From NCBI RefSeq assembly GCF_007795095.1, contig NZ_CP042218.1, positions 496,001 to 560,000 on the forward strand: a stretch of 64,000 nt of DNA, written 5' to 3'. Source of the DNA: Luteimonas granuli (GTDB taxonomy: Bacteria; Pseudomonadota; Gammaproteobacteria; Xanthomonadales; Xanthomonadaceae). The first letter of the stretch is position 1, and every line of letters starts with the position of its first letter. Below the pieces are notes generated by a model. The model was not told the origin of the DNA. It saw only the letters and a program-made list of their open reading frames with translations, and ran no database searches. Of the stretch, positions 1 to 8,264 are shown one piece after another. The position numbers were made by a program, and so were the translations under genes.

Positions 1-219
1 GACCTGCGGGTCATCGGAGCGCTCATGGCCGAGGAACCATTTCCAGAGCCTATCGTCCTCGCTGTCCAGCAGCCGCAGGAAGGCTTCGCGCTCGTCGGTG
101 GGGGAAGCCCGCCATCCCTGTTCCAGCCAGCGCTCGAGCAGCCGGTCGAGCTCGCGCATGCCGCGCCGGCACCGCCAACGCAGGCGGCGGAGCTCGATCT
201 CGTCGCCTCCCGCGCTCAC
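1..219 (-). CDS. sdhE: SdhE/SdhAF2-type FAD assembly factor (3' end outside window)
   Basis: Only the first 73 codons are in the window; the gene runs off the left edge. Read on the minus strand from a GTG at 219, the product contains RRGMRELD at about residues 18-25, the conserved RGxxE-type motif of SdhE/YgfY. Family members are about 80-95 aa and promote covalent attachment of FAD to SdhA. The GTG overlaps the TGA of the upstream MAPEG gene (GTGA, 216-219), so the two are translationally coupled at the end of the sdh operon. Family assignment rests on the motif, the size and the operon position. The start is set by the overlap; no other start is closer to the family N-terminus. Confidence 0.88.
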   Translation of the reverse strand, partial: MSAGGDEIELRRLRWRCRRGMRELDRLLERWLEQGWRASPTDEREAFLRLLDSEDDRLWKWFLGHERSDDPQV

Positions 220-635
220 GACTGGACCAGGACCCAGGCCAGGCGGATCCACAACAGTGCCAGCACCGCCATGCCGGCGATGAAGACCCGGAAACGGTGC
301 ATGACCTTGTTGTAGCTGCACTGGATGGCGCTGTGCGCGACCCGCAGGACCACGAAACCCCAGGCCAGTCCCAGCACGTAGGGGTCGCCAACGCCGGCAG
401 CCGCCGACAGCGCGACACCGAAGTAGAACAGCACCGGCAGCTCGAACAGATTGCGGTAGTTGTCCGAGGCGCGGCTGTCGGACAACCGCTGCGCGACCTG
501 CACCGACAGTGCCACCGACTGCGGATGGATGCGCTCGCGCATCATCTCGCCGATCCGGCGGCGGTACATCACCACGGCCACCGCGAAAGTCAGTGCGACC
601 AGCGCCACGCCCGGCCACAGGATCGGATTCGTCAT
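216..635 (-). CDS. MAPEG family membrane protein
   Basis: 139 aa with about four hydrophobic segments (roughly residues 6-25, 66-85, 88-105 and 115-137). It carries the MAPEG-like NLFELPVLFY stretch near residues 62-71. The family groups glutathione- and eicosanoid-related small membrane enzymes with many bacterial members of unknown substrate, so no reaction is assigned. It lies between sdhB and sdhE, 49 bp after sdhB and overlapping sdhE by 4 bp. It is therefore probably co-transcribed with succinate dehydrogenase. A functional link to complex II is only suggested by position. Confidence 0.8.
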   Translation of the reverse strand: MTNPILWPGVALVALTFAVAVVMYRRRIGEMMRERIHPQSVALSVQVAQRLSDSRASDNYRNLFELPVLFYFGVALSAAAGVGDPYVLGLAWGFVVLRVAHSAIQCSYNKVMHRFRVFIAGMAVLALLWIRLAWVLVQS

Positions 636-653
636 TCCTCTCTCCCCGGAACG

Positions 654-679
654 ATCGCGCCGGCGGATGCCGGCGCGAT
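654..679 (-). terminator. Perfect 11-bp hairpin between sdhB and the MAPEG gene
   Basis: ATCGCGCCGGC (654-664) and its exact complement (669-679) enclose a 4-nt loop directly after the sdhB stop. No T-tract follows on the minus strand. It may be a weak terminator, attenuator or mRNA-stabilising stem that lowers expression of the two distal genes. Its role is inferred. Confidence 0.45.
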
Positions 680-684
680 GTGGA

Positions 685-1476
685 TCAGACCTGCCGCTCC
701 AGCATCAGCTGCTTGATGGAGCCGATCGCCTTGGCCGGGTTCAACCCCTTCGGACAGGTCCGCGTGCAGTTCATGATGGTGTGACAGCGGTAGAGCTTGA
801 ACGGATCCTCGAGGTCGTCCAGGCGCGCGCCCGTGTCCTCGTCCCGCGAGTCGACGATCCAGCGGTAGGCCTGCAGCAGGATCGCCGGGCCGAGGTAGCG
901 GTCGCCGTTCCACCAGTAGCTGGGGCAGGCGGTGCTGCAGCAGGCGCAGAGGATGCACTCGTAGAGGCCGTCGAGCTTGGCGCGGTCCTCCTTCGACTGC
1001 AGCCGCTCGCGATCGGGCGGCGGCGAACTCTGGGTGCGGATCCAGGGCTGGATGGAGGCGTACTGCGCGTAGAAATGGGTGAGGTCCGGGACCAGGTCCT
1101 TCACCACCTCCATGTGCGGCAGCGGGTAGACCGGAACCTCGCCCTTGCCCTTGCCGCAGTCCTCGATGGCCTTGGTGCAGGCCAGCGTGTTGGTGCCATC
1201 GATGTTCATCGCGCACGAACCGCAGATGCCTTCGCGGCAGGAGCGGCGGAAGGTCAGCGTGGGGTCGATCTCGTTCTTGATCTTGATCAGCGCGTCGAGA
1301 ACCATCGGGCCGCACTTGTCGAGGTCGACCTCGTAGGTGTCGGTGCGCGGGTTCTCGCTGTCGTCGGGGCTCCAGCGGTAGACCTTGAACTGGCGCACGC
1401 GGGTCGAGCCCGAGGGCGCCGCGAAGTGCTTGCCCTTGTGGACCCTGGAGTTCCTGGGAAGAGAGAATTCGGCCAT
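685..1476 (-). CDS. sdhB: Succinate dehydrogenase iron-sulfur subunit SdhB
   Basis: 263 aa, the usual SdhB length. It carries electrons from SdhA-bound FAD to quinone through three Fe-S centres in complex II. The [2Fe-2S] ligands are C80, C85, C88 and C100. The C-terminal ferredoxin-like part has C174-x2-C177-x2-C180-x3-C184 and C231/C237/C241, ligating the [4Fe-4S] and [3Fe-4S] clusters. All expected cysteines are present. It starts 12 bp after the sdhA stop in the order C-D-A-B, so it belongs to one transcript. The N-terminus is about 25 residues longer than the E. coli protein, as in many mitochondrial-like homologues. Confidence 0.97.
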   Translation of the reverse strand: MAEFSLPRNSRVHKGKHFAAPSGSTRVRQFKVYRWSPDDSENPRTDTYEVDLDKCGPMVLDALIKIKNEIDPTLTFRRSCREGICGSCAMNIDGTNTLACTKAIEDCGKGKGEVPVYPLPHMEVVKDLVPDLTHFYAQYASIQPWIRTQSSPPPDRERLQSKEDRAKLDGLYECILCACCSTACPSYWWNGDRYLGPAILLQAYRWIVDSRDEDTGARLDDLEDPFKLYRCHTIMNCTRTCPKGLNPAKAIGSIKQLMLERQV

Positions 1477-1488
1477 CTGCTTTCGATC

Positions 1489-3279
1489 CTAGTAGACGCG
1501 CGCAACGGGCGGGACGACTTCGACCTCATCGTCGAGCGTGTACATGTGCACCGGGCGGTAGTCGATGCGGGTATTGCCGGCCTCGTCCACCCAGGTCAGC
1601 GAGTGCTTCTGCCATTCCACGTCGTCGCGGTCCGGATAGTCCTCGCGGGCGTGGGCGCCGCGCGATTCCTTGCGGTTCTCCGCGGCAACGATGGTCGCCA
1701 GCGACAGGCCGAGCAGGTTCTGCAGCTCGAGGGTCTCGATCAGGTCGGAGTTCCAGACCAGCGAACGGTCGCTGACCTTGACGTCGGCGAACGAGGCGTT
1801 GATCTCGCGGATCTTCGCCACGCCCTCGGCCAGGGTCTCGCCGGTGCGGAACACCGCGGCGTCGGCCTGCATGGTGCGCTGCATGTTGTCGCGGATGACC
1901 GCCGTGGGCGTGCCGCCGTTGGCGTGGCGCAGGCGGTCGAGGTTGGCCAGCGCCTTGTCGCAGGCGTCGCCGGCGAGCTTCTTGTGCGCCTGGCCGGGCT
2001 TGATGGTCTCGGCGCAGCGGTTGGCGACCGCGCGGCCGAACACCACGAGGTCGAGCAGCGAGTTCGAGCCCAGGCGATTGGCACCGTGCACGGACACGCA
2101 GGCGGCCTCGCCGATGGCGTACAGGCCGGGCACGATCGCGTCCGGGTCGCCGTCCTTCAGCTGCACGACTTCGCCGTGGTAGTTGGTCGGCACGCCGCCC
2201 ATGTTGTAGTGGACGGTGGGAATGACCGGGATCGGCTGCTTCTCGACGTCGACGCCGGCGAAGATCCGCGCGCTCTCGGCGATGCCGGGCAGCTTCTCGT
2301 GGATGTCCTTCGGGTCGAGGTGGGTCAGGTCGAGGTGGATGTGGTCCTTGTGCTCGCCGACGCCGCGTCCCTCGCGGATCTCGATGGTCATCGAACGGCT
2401 GACGACGTCGCGCGAGGCGAGGTCCTTGGCGTTGGGCGCGTAGCGCTCCATGAAGCGCTCGCCCTGCGCGTTGCGCAGGATGCCGCCTTCGCCGCGCACG
2501 CCCTCGGTGATCAGGCAGCCGGCGCCGTAGATGCCGGTCGGGTGGAACTGCACGAACTCCATGTCCTGAAGCCCCAGGCCGGCGCGCAGCGCCATGCCGC
2601 CGCCGTCGCCGGTGCAGGTGTGCGCCGAGGTCGCGCTGAAGTAGGCGCGGCCGTAGCCGCCGGTCGCCAGCACCGTGCCCTGGGCGCGGAACAGGTGGAG
2701 TGTGCCCTCGGCCATGTCGATGGCGAGCACGCCGCGGCAGACGCCCTCCTCGTCCATGATCAGGTCGAGCGCGAAGTACTCGATGAAGAACTCCGCCCGG
2801 TGCGCCAGCGACTGCTGGTACAGCGTGTGCAGCATGGCGTGGCCGGTGCGGTCGGCCGCGGCGCAGGTGCGCTGGGCGATGCCCTTGCCGTAGTGCGTGG
2901 TCATGCCGCCGAAGGGGCGCTGGTAGATCTTGCCTTCCTCGGTGCGCGAGAACGGCACGCCCTGGTGCTCGAGCTCGATGATCGCCGGGATGGCCTCGCG
3001 GCACATGTACTGGATGGCGTCCTGGTCGCCCAGCCAGTCGGAGCCCTTGATGGTGTCGTAGAAGTGGAAGCGCCAGTCGTCCTCGCCCATGTTGCCCAGC
3101 GCGGCCGAGATGCCGCCCTGCGCCGCGACGGTGTGCGAGCGGGTCGGGAAGACCTTGGTGATGCAGGCCGTGCGCAGGCCCTTCTGGGCCAGGCCGAAGG
3201 TGGCGCGGAGGCCGGCGCCGCCGGCTCCCACCACGATCATGTCGTAGGTGTGTTCGGTGATCTTGTAGGCGTTGGTCAT
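1489..3279 (-). CDS. sdhA: Succinate dehydrogenase flavoprotein subunit SdhA
   Basis: 596 aa, full length for the catalytic subunit that oxidises succinate to fumarate. The dinucleotide-binding GAGGAG is at residues 18-23. The FAD-anchoring histidine is H49 in [10 protein letters not shown]. The HPTG and [10 protein letters not shown] active-site blocks and a C-terminal helical/capping region with [10 protein letters not shown] follow. It lies 13 bp after sdhD and 12 bp before sdhB. With SdhE downstream and the SdhAF4-type gene upstream, the operon encodes both soluble assembly factors that handle this flavoprotein. Confidence 0.98.
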   Translation of the reverse strand: MTNAYKITEHTYDMIVVGAGGAGLRATFGLAQKGLRTACITKVFPTRSHTVAAQGGISAALGNMGEDDWRFHFYDTIKGSDWLGDQDAIQYMCREAIPAIIELEHQGVPFSRTEEGKIYQRPFGGMTTHYGKGIAQRTCAAADRTGHAMLHTLYQQSLAHRAEFFIEYFALDLIMDEEGVCRGVLAIDMAEGTLHLFRAQGTVLATGGYGRAYFSATSAHTCTGDGGGMALRAGLGLQDMEFVQFHPTGIYGAGCLITEGVRGEGGILRNAQGERFMERYAPNAKDLASRDVVSRSMTIEIREGRGVGEHKDHIHLDLTHLDPKDIHEKLPGIAESARIFAGVDVEKQPIPVIPTVHYNMGGVPTNYHGEVVQLKDGDPDAIVPGLYAIGEAACVSVHGANRLGSNSLLDLVVFGRAVANRCAETIKPGQAHKKLAGDACDKALANLDRLRHANGGTPTAVIRDNMQRTMQADAAVFRTGETLAEGVAKIREINASFADVKVSDRSLVWNSDLIETLELQNLLGLSLATIVAAENRKESRGAHAREDYPDRDDVEWQKHSLTWVDEAGNTRIDYRPVHMYTLDDEVEVVPPVARVY

Positions 3280-3292
3280 TTCGGCTTCTTCG

Positions 3293-3700
3293 TCAGGCCA
3301 GCAGCGCGATGCGGAAGATCGCGTACAGCGACGCCAGCGCGCCGAGGCTGCAAAGGAGGATGTTGAGCACCAGCAGGGTCAGCTCGACGGCGCGGTTGTG
3401 GATGTAGTCCTCGATCACCACCTGCAGGCCCAGCTTGGCGTGCCAGAACAGCGCGACCACGAACAGCGCCATCAGGATGGCGTTGTAGGGCCGCGAGAAG
3501 ACGTCGTGCACGTGGCCGAGGTCGGCGCCCACCAGGGAGACGAGGATGCCCACCAGCCACGGCACCAGCAGCGCCAGGACCACGGCGGTCACCCGCTGCC
3601 ACCAGAAGTGGCCGGTGCCGGACTTCGCGGAACCCAGGGCACGCGCGCGCTTCAGCGGCGTGGGGTACTCGGGGATCGCCTTGGCGTCGACGTCGGTCAT
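3293..3700 (-). CDS. sdhD: Succinate dehydrogenase membrane anchor SdhD
   Basis: 135 aa with three hydrophobic helices after a short N-terminal tail (about residues 35-58, 70-92 and 105-133). It anchors SdhA/B to the inner membrane and contributes to the quinone site. The ATG at 3700 overlaps the sdhC TGA (ATGA), which fixes the start. The open frame continues upstream through sdhC in another frame, so the longer 273-residue reading is an artefact. Sequence similarity among SdhD proteins is low, so the call leans on operon position and topology. Confidence 0.93.
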   Translation of the reverse strand: MTDVDAKAIPEYPTPLKRARALGSAKSGTGHFWWQRVTAVVLALLVPWLVGILVSLVGADLGHVHDVFSRPYNAILMALFVVALFWHAKLGLQVVIEDYIHNRAVELTLLVLNILLCSLGALASLYAIFRIALLA

Positions 3701-4086
3701 GCCGCACCTCCCATCGCGAAGAACCAGATCAGGGCGGTGAACACCAGGGTGAGCGCGGCAACGGTGTAGCCCGAGCGGTAGACCTCCGGGATCTCGAAGC
3801 CCCAGCCGGCGTCCCACAGCAGGTGGCGGATGCCGTTGAGCAGGTGGTAGACCAGCGAGGCGGAGAAGCCGAACAGGGCGACCTTGCCGAGCGGAGAGGC
3901 CAGGCAGGCGGCGGCGGACGCATAGGCCTCGCCACCCGCGGCAACGGCAAGCAGCCACCATGCGAGTCCGAACGCGCCGGCCACCAGGGCGATGCCCGTG
4001 GCGCGGTGCAGGATGGACATGGTCATGGTGATCTGCCACCGGTACACCTGGATGTGCGGCGACAGTGGACGGTTGGGATGGCTCAT
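3697..4086 (-). CDS. sdhC: Succinate dehydrogenase cytochrome b556 subunit SdhC
   Basis: 129 aa. It contains the SdhC signature SILHRATGIAL near residue 24 and YHLLNGIRHLLWD, whose first histidine corresponds to the haem b ligand of E. coli SdhC. Three membrane helices follow. The start at 4086 gives the family N-terminus (MSHPNRPLSPHIQVYRW); an in-frame extension to 4173 reads basic, unconserved residues and is rejected. It overlaps sdhD by 4 bp. An 86-bp gap separates it from the small assembly-factor gene upstream. Confidence 0.95.
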   Translation of the reverse strand: MSHPNRPLSPHIQVYRWQITMTMSILHRATGIALVAGAFGLAWWLLAVAAGGEAYASAAACLASPLGKVALFGFSASLVYHLLNGIRHLLWDAGWGFEIPEVYRSGYTVAALTLVFTALIWFFAMGGAA

Positions 4087-4172
4087 CGCGGCGGCATCTC
4101 TCGCTGGGCGGCACGTACGCCGCGTTGGCTCAATGAAAAGTCGTTCAGTGGCCGCGTCCTGCGGCCGGCGCA

Positions 4173-4340
4173 TCAGAAATCGATGCAGCGTCCGTTTTTT
4201 TCCCAGTCGCCGTAGCGCGTCGGGTCGGGGCCATCCCGTCCGCCGGTTTCGGGCGCAGGCGTGGGCGCCGCGGGGCGCTCAGGAAGGGTCTCCGGAGCGG
4301 CTTCGGGCGGCGTTTCGCCTATGATTGCGGGGTCTGGCAC
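4173..4340 (-). CDS. DUF1674 / SdhAF4-type succinate dehydrogenase assembly factor
   Basis: A 55-residue protein, easily missed. The C-terminal motif DPTRYGDWEKNGRCIDF (about residues 39-55) is the hallmark of DUF1674 (SdhAF4/Sdh8). These proteins bind flavinylated SdhA and protect or deliver it during complex II assembly. The N-terminal half is rich in Pro, Glu and Ala and low in complexity, as is usual for the family. The start is the GTG at 4340, with AGG about 6 nt upstream; no ATG occurs in frame. It is the first gene of the sdh operon and is divergent from ygfZ, with only 29 bp between the two starts. Identification by motif is strong; the exact start is less sure. Confidence 0.88.
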   Translation of the reverse strand: MPDPAIIGETPPEAAPETLPERPAAPTPAPETGGRDGPDPTRYGDWEKNGRCIDF

Positions 4341-4369
4341 GAGCCTGAGTTTACGTCCCGGAGCACAGT

Positions 4370-5263
4370 TTGGACAAGTCAGCGGCCATCAAGGCGCCTT
4401 TCACCGCCCTCCCCGAACATGCACTGCTCGAGCTCGAAGGCCGTGACGCGATCGCGTTCGCGCAGGCACAGTTCATGGGCGATCTCTCCGCTCTGGCCGA
4501 CGGCCAGTGGCAGTGGAGCGGCTGGCTTTCGCCCAAGGGCCGCGTGCAGGCGCTGTTCGCGCTGCTGCGTTCGGGGCCGGAAACGCTGTGGCTGGTGCTT
4601 CCCGACGGCGACGCCGTCGCGCTCGCCGCGGCGCTGGGCCGCTTCGTGTTCCGCAGCAAGGTGACGCTGCGGATCCCCGAGGGGCGGTCGGTCTGCGGCA
4701 TCCTCGGCCCGCCCGCGTCGGCTTCCGGCGCGGATTCCGCCACCGATGCCAGGGGTCGCATCGAACTCGACGTCGGCGACGGGACACGGCCGCGCACACT
4801 GCGCATCTGCAATGGCTGCGACAACCCTGTCGACGCCGACGTGCTGGCGCGCTGGCGCGCCTACGATCTGGCCCACGGGCTGCCCCGGCCCGGCGTTGCC
4901 GGGCTGGACGCCTGGACTCCGCAGCAGCTGTCGCTCGACCGGCTCAGGGCCTACAGCGTGCGCAAGGGCTGCTATCCGGGGCAGGAGATCGTGGCCCGCA
5001 CCCATTACCTGGGCCAGGCCAAGCGTGGGCTGGCGCTCTTCGGCGCCGACGCTGCCCCCGCCCCCGGCGCTGCGGTGATGGAAGGCGACCGGAACATCGG
5101 CACCGTGACCTGCGCCACGCCGTCCGCCGGCGAGGTACCGGGCCACGCGGCCCTCGTCCTGGCGGTGATCCCGCTGGACCGCTCCAGCGACCCGACCGCG
5201 CCCTGGACCGCGGACGGCCAGCCCCTGGCGCCGCTCCCGCTCCTGGACGGGCTGGCGCGCTGA
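4370..5263 (+). CDS. ygfZ: Folate-binding protein YgfZ
   Basis: 297 aa aminomethyltransferase-like protein of the COG0354/IBA57 family, which supports folate-dependent repair or assembly of Fe-S enzymes such as MiaB-type radical-SAM proteins. The diagnostic KGCYPGQE motif with its conserved cysteine is at about residues 198-206. The start is a TTG preceded by GGAG about 6 nt upstream (4360-4363). It is divergent from the sdh operon, whose products are Fe-S/FAD proteins. The two promoter regions must share or overlap the 29-bp gap or lie inside the neighbouring coding sequence. Confidence 0.9.
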   Translation: MDKSAAIKAPFTALPEHALLELEGRDAIAFAQAQFMGDLSALADGQWQWSGWLSPKGRVQALFALLRSGPETLWLVLPDGDAVALAAALGRFVFRSKVTLRIPEGRSVCGILGPPASASGADSATDARGRIELDVGDGTRPRTLRICNGCDNPVDADVLARWRAYDLAHGLPRPGVAGLDAWTPQQLSLDRLRAYSVRKGCYPGQEIVARTHYLGQAKRGLALFGADAAPAPGAAVMEGDRNIGTVTCATPSAGEVPGHAALVLAVIPLDRSSDPTAPWTADGQPLAPLPLLDGLAR

Positions 5264-5344
5264 GTTCCGCAGGGCGGAGCACTCCTCCCGCCAGCCACCT
5301 CCCGCGGCGCGGACTCTCCCGGAGGGTGGCCCGCTTGAGATCGC

Positions 5345-7615
5345 CTAGGCGAAGCGTCCCACCGCTGCGACGATCTGCTCTTCGGACGGGATGACCAGGA
5401 AGGCCGCGCCTGCCAGCGGGGTGAAGGTGTCCGCCCCGACCACACGCTGCAGCGGGACAGCCGAGAGCCCACCCTCCACCAGCGCGGTGACGATGCCCTC
5501 GCCCACGCCGGCGCTGCGGCGGCCTTCGTCGACGATCAGGATGCGCTTCGCCGTGGCGGCCTGTTCGCGGATGAACGCTTCGTTGAGCGGCACCAGCCAG
5601 CGCAGGTCGACCACGCGCACCTTCCAGCCGTGCTTCGCCTCGATCGCGCGCGCGGCGCGCAGGCTCATCGGCACGCCGTTGCCGAAGCTGAAGATCACCA
5701 GGTCGTCGTTGCCTTCGCCGTAGACGCGGCCCTCGCCCGGCACCATCGCCTCGCCGGGTGCCGGGTACGCCGTCTGCCAGCCCCCGTCGCCGGCCTCGTA
5801 CAGATCCTTGGTCATGTACAGCGCGATCGGCTCCAGGAAGGCGCAGACGCGGCCGTCGACCTTCGCCAGCGCCATCAGCGTCCGGAGCATGGTGACCGCG
5901 TCGTCACCGCGGCTGGGGCAGCCGACGACGAGCCCGGGGATGTCGCGCAGGGCGGTGATCGAGTTGTCGTTGTGGAAGTGCCCGCCGAAGCCGCGCTGGT
6001 AGCCCAGCGAAGCGATCCGCATCACCATCGGGTTGCGGTACTGGCCGTTGGAGAAGAACTGCAGGCTGGCCGCCTCGCCCCGGATCTGGTCGCAGGCGTT
6101 GTGGAAGTACGCCAGGTACTGGATCTCCGGCATCGGCAACAGGCCCATGTTGGCGTAGCCCTGGGCCAGGCCGAGGATCACGGTCTCGTCCAGCAGGGTG
6201 TTGAAGACGCGGCGCGGGCCGAAGGCTTTCTGCAGGCCCTTGGTGACGGTGTAGACGCCGCCCTTCTGGGCCACGTCCTCGCCGAACAGCAGCGTTTCCG
6301 GATACTTGGCGAACAGGTCGTGCAGGGCCTGGTTGATCTGGACCGCGAGGTGCCTGGGCGGCTGGTTCTCGGGCAGCTTCGCCTCGCCGCCGAAGACCTC
6401 GAGGCGACGGTCGGCGTAGTCGGCGCGCGCGGCCTCGGCGGCCACCGCGTCGGGCGTATACGGCGCCAGCGGTGCCATCACCTCCTCCAGCGACTCCAGC
6501 CGCGGCCGGCGGTCGGCCTCCTCGGCGGCGGCGAAACATTTCGCGCGCGTGGCTTCGTAGAGGTCGAGCACGTCGTCCTTCGACATCAGCCCGGACTGGA
6601 GCGCGATCGCGGCGGAACGCAGGAGCGGGTCGGTGGCCTCCACCGCGCAGAGCTCCTCGATCGAGCGCCATTCGATCTCGAAGTCGGTGCCGGCGTGGCC
6701 CATGATCCGGGTGGTGCGCAGGTGCAGGAAGGTCGGGCGACGCGTGCGGCGGCAGTGTTCGACCGCCCGCTGCACGTCGCCGTAGCCGGCGGCCAGGTCG
6801 AGGCCGTCGGCGAAGAAATAGTCCAGGTCCGGGCGCTGGCTGAAGTTGCGAGCGATCCAGCCGTCCGGGGTCTTCACCGAGATGCCGATGCCGTTGTCCT
6901 CGCAGACGAACAGCACCGGCGCCGGCAGCTTCTGGTACGCCGTCCAGGCGGCCACGTTGAACGCGGTCTGGGCTGTGGCGTGGTTGCTCGACGCGTCACC
7001 GAAGGAGCAGATGGCGATGCTGTCGTCGGGAACCGGCAGTGCGTGGCCGATGCGCCGCGCCTGCTCGATGGCGACCGCGGTGCCGAACGCCTTGGGCAGG
7101 TGCGAAGCGATGGTCGAGGTCTGCGGCAGCACCCACAGCGGCTTGCTGCCCCAGACCTTGTGGCGGCCTCCGCTGGCCGGGTCTTCCTTCGACGCCGCGA
7201 ACGACAGCGCCGAATCCATCACCGGGTCCATGCCCGGCAGCTTGCGGAACCGCTCGGCCATGAAACCGCCGCTGCGGTAGTGCAGGAAGGCCGGATCGGT
7301 ATGCCGTGTGAGCCGCGCGACCATCGCGTTGCCCTCGTGGCCACTGGAGCCGATGGTGTAGAAGACCTTGTTCTGCACCCGGAGCACGCGCGCCATCAGG
7401 TCGAGGTGGCGGCTGATCAGCTGCGATTCGAACAGCTCGCGGAAGCCGCGGGCATCGAGCGCGCTTCCGTCGAGGATCGCCTCGTCGTCGGCCGGCTTCG
7501 CATCGGCGCGACCGCTCCAGCCGCGCACGAACTCCTGGAAGTTGACGTCGCAGATCTCGGCGCGGTTGAGGCCCTTCATGCGGGCCGGAACGGGATTCGG
7601 AACGACTGCGAACAT
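5345..7615 (-). CDS. Fused E1 alpha/beta thiamine-diphosphate 2-oxoacid dehydrogenase
   Basis: 756 aa single-chain fusion. Residues 1 to about 390 match the E1 alpha fold. The ThDP-binding block GDASSNHATAQTAFN (from about 206) ends in CEDNGIGIS. Residues from about 415 to the end match E1 beta (LFGEDVAQKGGVY; LLDETVILGLAQGYANMG). Such enzymes decarboxylate branched-chain or related 2-oxoacids with E2/E3 partners; no E2 or E3 gene lies nearby, so the substrate is unknown. The usual GDG is GDA here. The ATG at 7615 is preferred over an upstream in-frame start because it lies 38 bp after the GNAT stop. Similar Xanthomonad proteins are sometimes misnamed tungsten formylmethanofuran dehydrogenase. 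Confidence 0.88.
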   Translation of the reverse strand: MFAVVPNPVPARMKGLNRAEICDVNFQEFVRGWSGRADAKPADDEAILDGSALDARGFRELFESQLISRHLDLMARVLRVQNKVFYTIGSSGHEGNAMVARLTRHTDPAFLHYRSGGFMAERFRKLPGMDPVMDSALSFAASKEDPASGGRHKVWGSKPLWVLPQTSTIASHLPKAFGTAVAIEQARRIGHALPVPDDSIAICSFGDASSNHATAQTAFNVAAWTAYQKLPAPVLFVCEDNGIGISVKTPDGWIARNFSQRPDLDYFFADGLDLAAGYGDVQRAVEHCRRTRRPTFLHLRTTRIMGHAGTDFEIEWRSIEELCAVEATDPLLRSAAIALQSGLMSKDDVLDLYEATRAKCFAAAEEADRRPRLESLEEVMAPLAPYTPDAVAAEAARADYADRRLEVFGGEAKLPENQPPRHLAVQINQALHDLFAKYPETLLFGEDVAQKGGVYTVTKGLQKAFGPRRVFNTLLDETVILGLAQGYANMGLLPMPEIQYLAYFHNACDQIRGEAASLQFFSNGQYRNPMVMRIASLGYQRGFGGHFHNDNSITALRDIPGLVVGCPSRGDDAVTMLRTLMALAKVDGRVCAFLEPIALYMTKDLYEAGDGGWQTAYPAPGEAMVPGEGRVYGEGNDDLVIFSFGNGVPMSLRAARAIEAKHGWKVRVVDLRWLVPLNEAFIREQAATAKRILIVDEGRRSAGVGEGIVTALVEGGLSAVPLQRVVGADTFTPLAGAAFLVIPSEEQIVAAVGRFA

Positions 7616-7653
7616 CGGTGAGGCCCTGTGTCGAATGGTGTGCGAAGCGCCCT

Positions 7654-8205
7654 TCAGGCGAAGCGCTTCCGGTTGTCCTGCCACTGCGCGGCGGTCTGGC
7701 CCCAGACCTCGCTGGGCAGGTCCTCGTACGGCGGCGGCAGCCGCCCGGGCCCCAGGAACGTCGACCCGAGGCGGGCGGCGACCTTCTTGGAAGCCGTGTT
7801 TTCGGGCGCGATGCAGTGGATGAAATCGTCCCAGCCGAGGCGCTCAAGCGCCCAGTCGATCGCCGCCACGGCAGCCTCGGTCGCATAGCCCCTGCCCCAG
7901 GCGTCGGGATGGAAGGAATAGCCGATCTCGTTGCCCGGCCAGCCTTCGGGCTTCCACGGCCCCAGCTGGCCCAGCCAGAGACCGCTGTCGCGGTCGGTGA
8001 CCGAGAACATCCCGAAACCCTGCAGCAGCCAGGCACCCGGCTGCTGCAGGAACCTGCGCCAGGCCGCGGCCCGCGGCGCGTGGCCGCCGATGTGGCGCGC
8101 CGCGTCCTCGTCGGCAAGCAGCTCGGCGAAGCGGTCGAAGTCCCCGATCCGCGGCACGCGCAGCACCAGGCGTTCGGTTTCGATGCGGATCCCGTCCAGC
8201 GCCAT
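7654..8205 (-). CDS. GNAT acetyltransferase, RimJ/RimL-like
   Basis: 183 aa. It begins with the ETERLVLRVPR block typical of the RimJ/RimL branch and carries the acetyl-CoA pyrophosphate loop in WGRGYATEAA at about residues 100-110, then NTASKKVAARLG. It probably transfers an acetyl group to an amine of a protein or small molecule; the substrate cannot be read from sequence. It sits 38 bp upstream of the fused dehydrogenase and 59 bp downstream of glutaryl-CoA dehydrogenase, all on the minus strand, so co-transcription is likely. Confidence 0.85.
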   Translation of the reverse strand: MALDGIRIETERLVLRVPRIGDFDRFAELLADEDAARHIGGHAPRAAAWRRFLQQPGAWLLQGFGMFSVTDRDSGLWLGQLGPWKPEGWPGNEIGYSFHPDAWGRGYATEAAVAAIDWALERLGWDDFIHCIAPENTASKKVAARLGSTFLGPGRLPPPYEDLPSEVWGQTAAQWQDNRKRFA

Positions 8206-8264
8206 GATCTCGTTCCCCGTTCCCCCGTGAGTGGCCGCGACGCCCGGCCGCGGCGTGGTGGCGG

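Noticed and set aside
460..3366. 968-codon plus-strand open frame antisense to sdhB/sdhA
   Set aside because: High-GC shadow of the sdh genes; composition is Val/Arg/Ala/Asp-rich mirror sequence with no domain.
5345..7615. Possibility that the fused E1 is an assembly artefact of two genes
   Set aside because: The junction is a long in-frame linker without stop or start signals, and similar fusions are known in Xanthomonads.
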